From JBKBMT01 sp046295655 (GTDB taxonomy: Bacteria > Pseudomonadota > Alphaproteobacteria > Rhodobacterales > Rhodobacteraceae), in contig JBKBMT010000111.1 in NCBI GenBank assembly GCA_046295655.1, forward strand, positions 1-6,271: a stretch of DNA of 6,271 nt, in the 5' to 3' direction. Below the pieces are notes generated by a model. It worked only from the letters and a program-made list of their open reading frames with translations. It ran no database searches and was not told where the DNA came from. Each line of letters opens with the position of its first letter. Position 1 is the stretch's first letter. Position numbers and translations under genes: made by a program. Shown here one piece after another: positions 5,661-6,271 of this stretch.

Positions 5661-6271
5661 CGGCGGGGGACCAGCGCTGCCTGGAACCAGCGCACGAAGG
5701 TCTCGATGGAAAAAACCGGCAATCCGGTTGCCGCCCGGATATCGGCCGCATAGGGCACCATGTTGGTGCATTCCAGCACGATCGCGCCAAGCCCGGGATG
5801 GTCGGCCGCCAGCGCCCGCGCGGCCTCGACATTGTCCGCCCGGGCGAGATCGACATCGAGCTCGGGCTCGTTGCCGAGGATCGCGCGGGTGAATTCCCGA
5901 CCGCCCTCGGTGGTGCCGACCGGGGTGCCGGGCGGGACGCCGGCCAGTTCCAGATGCCGCGCCGTCAGGGCCGAGCCCGAGATCGTCAGGATCCCCGCCC
6001 GCCTGCCCGGCGCCAGCAGCCGGTTGACCATCGCGACCTGCATGAGCGACGAGGTCGCCACCGGCACCGGCACGGCGGCGGCGAGTTCGGTCTGGAACAG
6101 GGCGAGAAAACCGCAGTTCGTGGTGATCCCGTCCACCCCGTCGGCGACCAGATCGCGCGCCGCCGCCACGAAGGCATCGAGCGTCCCTTCGCCCCCCCGC
6201 CGCACCACGAGATCGGGCGAGGCACCGCGCACCACCCGGTAGTGCACCGGGAACGGCCAGGTCAGCGCAGT
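5645..6271 (-). CDS. Aspartate/glutamate racemase family protein, C-terminal 208 residues (start beyond the right edge)
   Basis: The frame is open to the window edge. A GTG at 6247 could be read as a start, but the eight codons before it (TALTWPFP) continue the family pattern seen just after the first ligand loop, so the true start lies outside. Members are PLP-independent racemases, isomerases or decarboxylases that use two cysteines. Both are visible: Cys53 of the visible chain in ITTNCGF (49-55) and Cys168 in IVLECTNM (164-171). PVATSSLMQV (70-79) and RAGILTISGSALT (91-103) match the strands between the two half-sites. The mid-chain SALTARHLELAGV (100-112) is the usual start of the second domain. 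Related proteins include hydantoin racemases and various Asp/Glu racemase-like enzymes of unknown substrate, so no specific reaction is assigned. The stop codon (5647-5645) lies inside the end of the convergent ArsC-like gene, giving a 16-base tail-to-tail overlap. Confidence 0.88.
   Translation of the reverse strand, partial: TALTWPFPVHYRVVRGASPDLVVRRGGEGTLDAFVAAARDLVADGVDGITTNCGFLALFQTELAAAVPVPVATSSLMQVAMVNRLLAPGRRAGILTISGSALTARHLELAGVPPGTPVGTTEGGREFTRAILGNEPELDVDLARADNVEAARALAADHPGLGAIVLECTNMVPYAADIRAATGLPVFSIETFVRWFQAALVPRRYPAP

Noticed and set aside
5235..5771. 178-residue minus-strand frame over the ArsC-like gene
   Set aside because: It overlaps both the ArsC-like gene and the end of the racemase gene, and has no domain features or ribosome site supporting it.

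Overview
The window looks like chromosomal DNA of a GC-rich alphaproteobacterium, most likely Rhodobacterales or a relative. This is inferred from the very high GC, the strong third-position G/C preference, the long antisense shadow frames and the general character of the proteins. No marker gene fixes the taxon. Coding density is high: seven genes, two of them cut by the window edges, no gap above about 136 bases, and no RNA gene, insertion sequence or CRISPR array that I can see.

Left block, all on the minus strand and read from right to left: an orphan periplasmic substrate-binding protein of the branched-chain amino acid ABC type (2646-3905), an iron-dependent alcohol dehydrogenase family protein with altered cofactor-loop motifs (1499-2533), an AraC-family regulator (547-1383), and the first 158 residues of a protein I do not recognise (1-474). 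The gaps are 112, 115 and 72 bases. They are too wide for translational coupling and hold several GC-rich inverted repeats, the strongest being an 11-bp perfect hairpin just after the binding-protein gene. The shared direction suggests a small uptake, oxidation and regulation module for one unknown small molecule. No permease or ATPase gene is present.

Right block: a fosmidomycin-resistance (Fsr) type major facilitator exporter (4042-5244, minus) is divergent from a small ArsC/Spx/YffB-like thioredoxin-fold protein (5331-5660, plus). The 86 bases between them carry a perfect 7-bp inverted repeat with 19-bp spacing, a plausible operator. The ArsC-like gene converges on, and overlaps by 16 bases, the 3' end of an aspartate/glutamate racemase family gene (5645 to beyond 6271, minus).

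Nothing here is plainly a new defence or mobile system. The points most worth following are the unusual Fe-ADH motifs, the binding protein without a transporter, the unrecognised protein at the left edge, and the divergent operator candidate.
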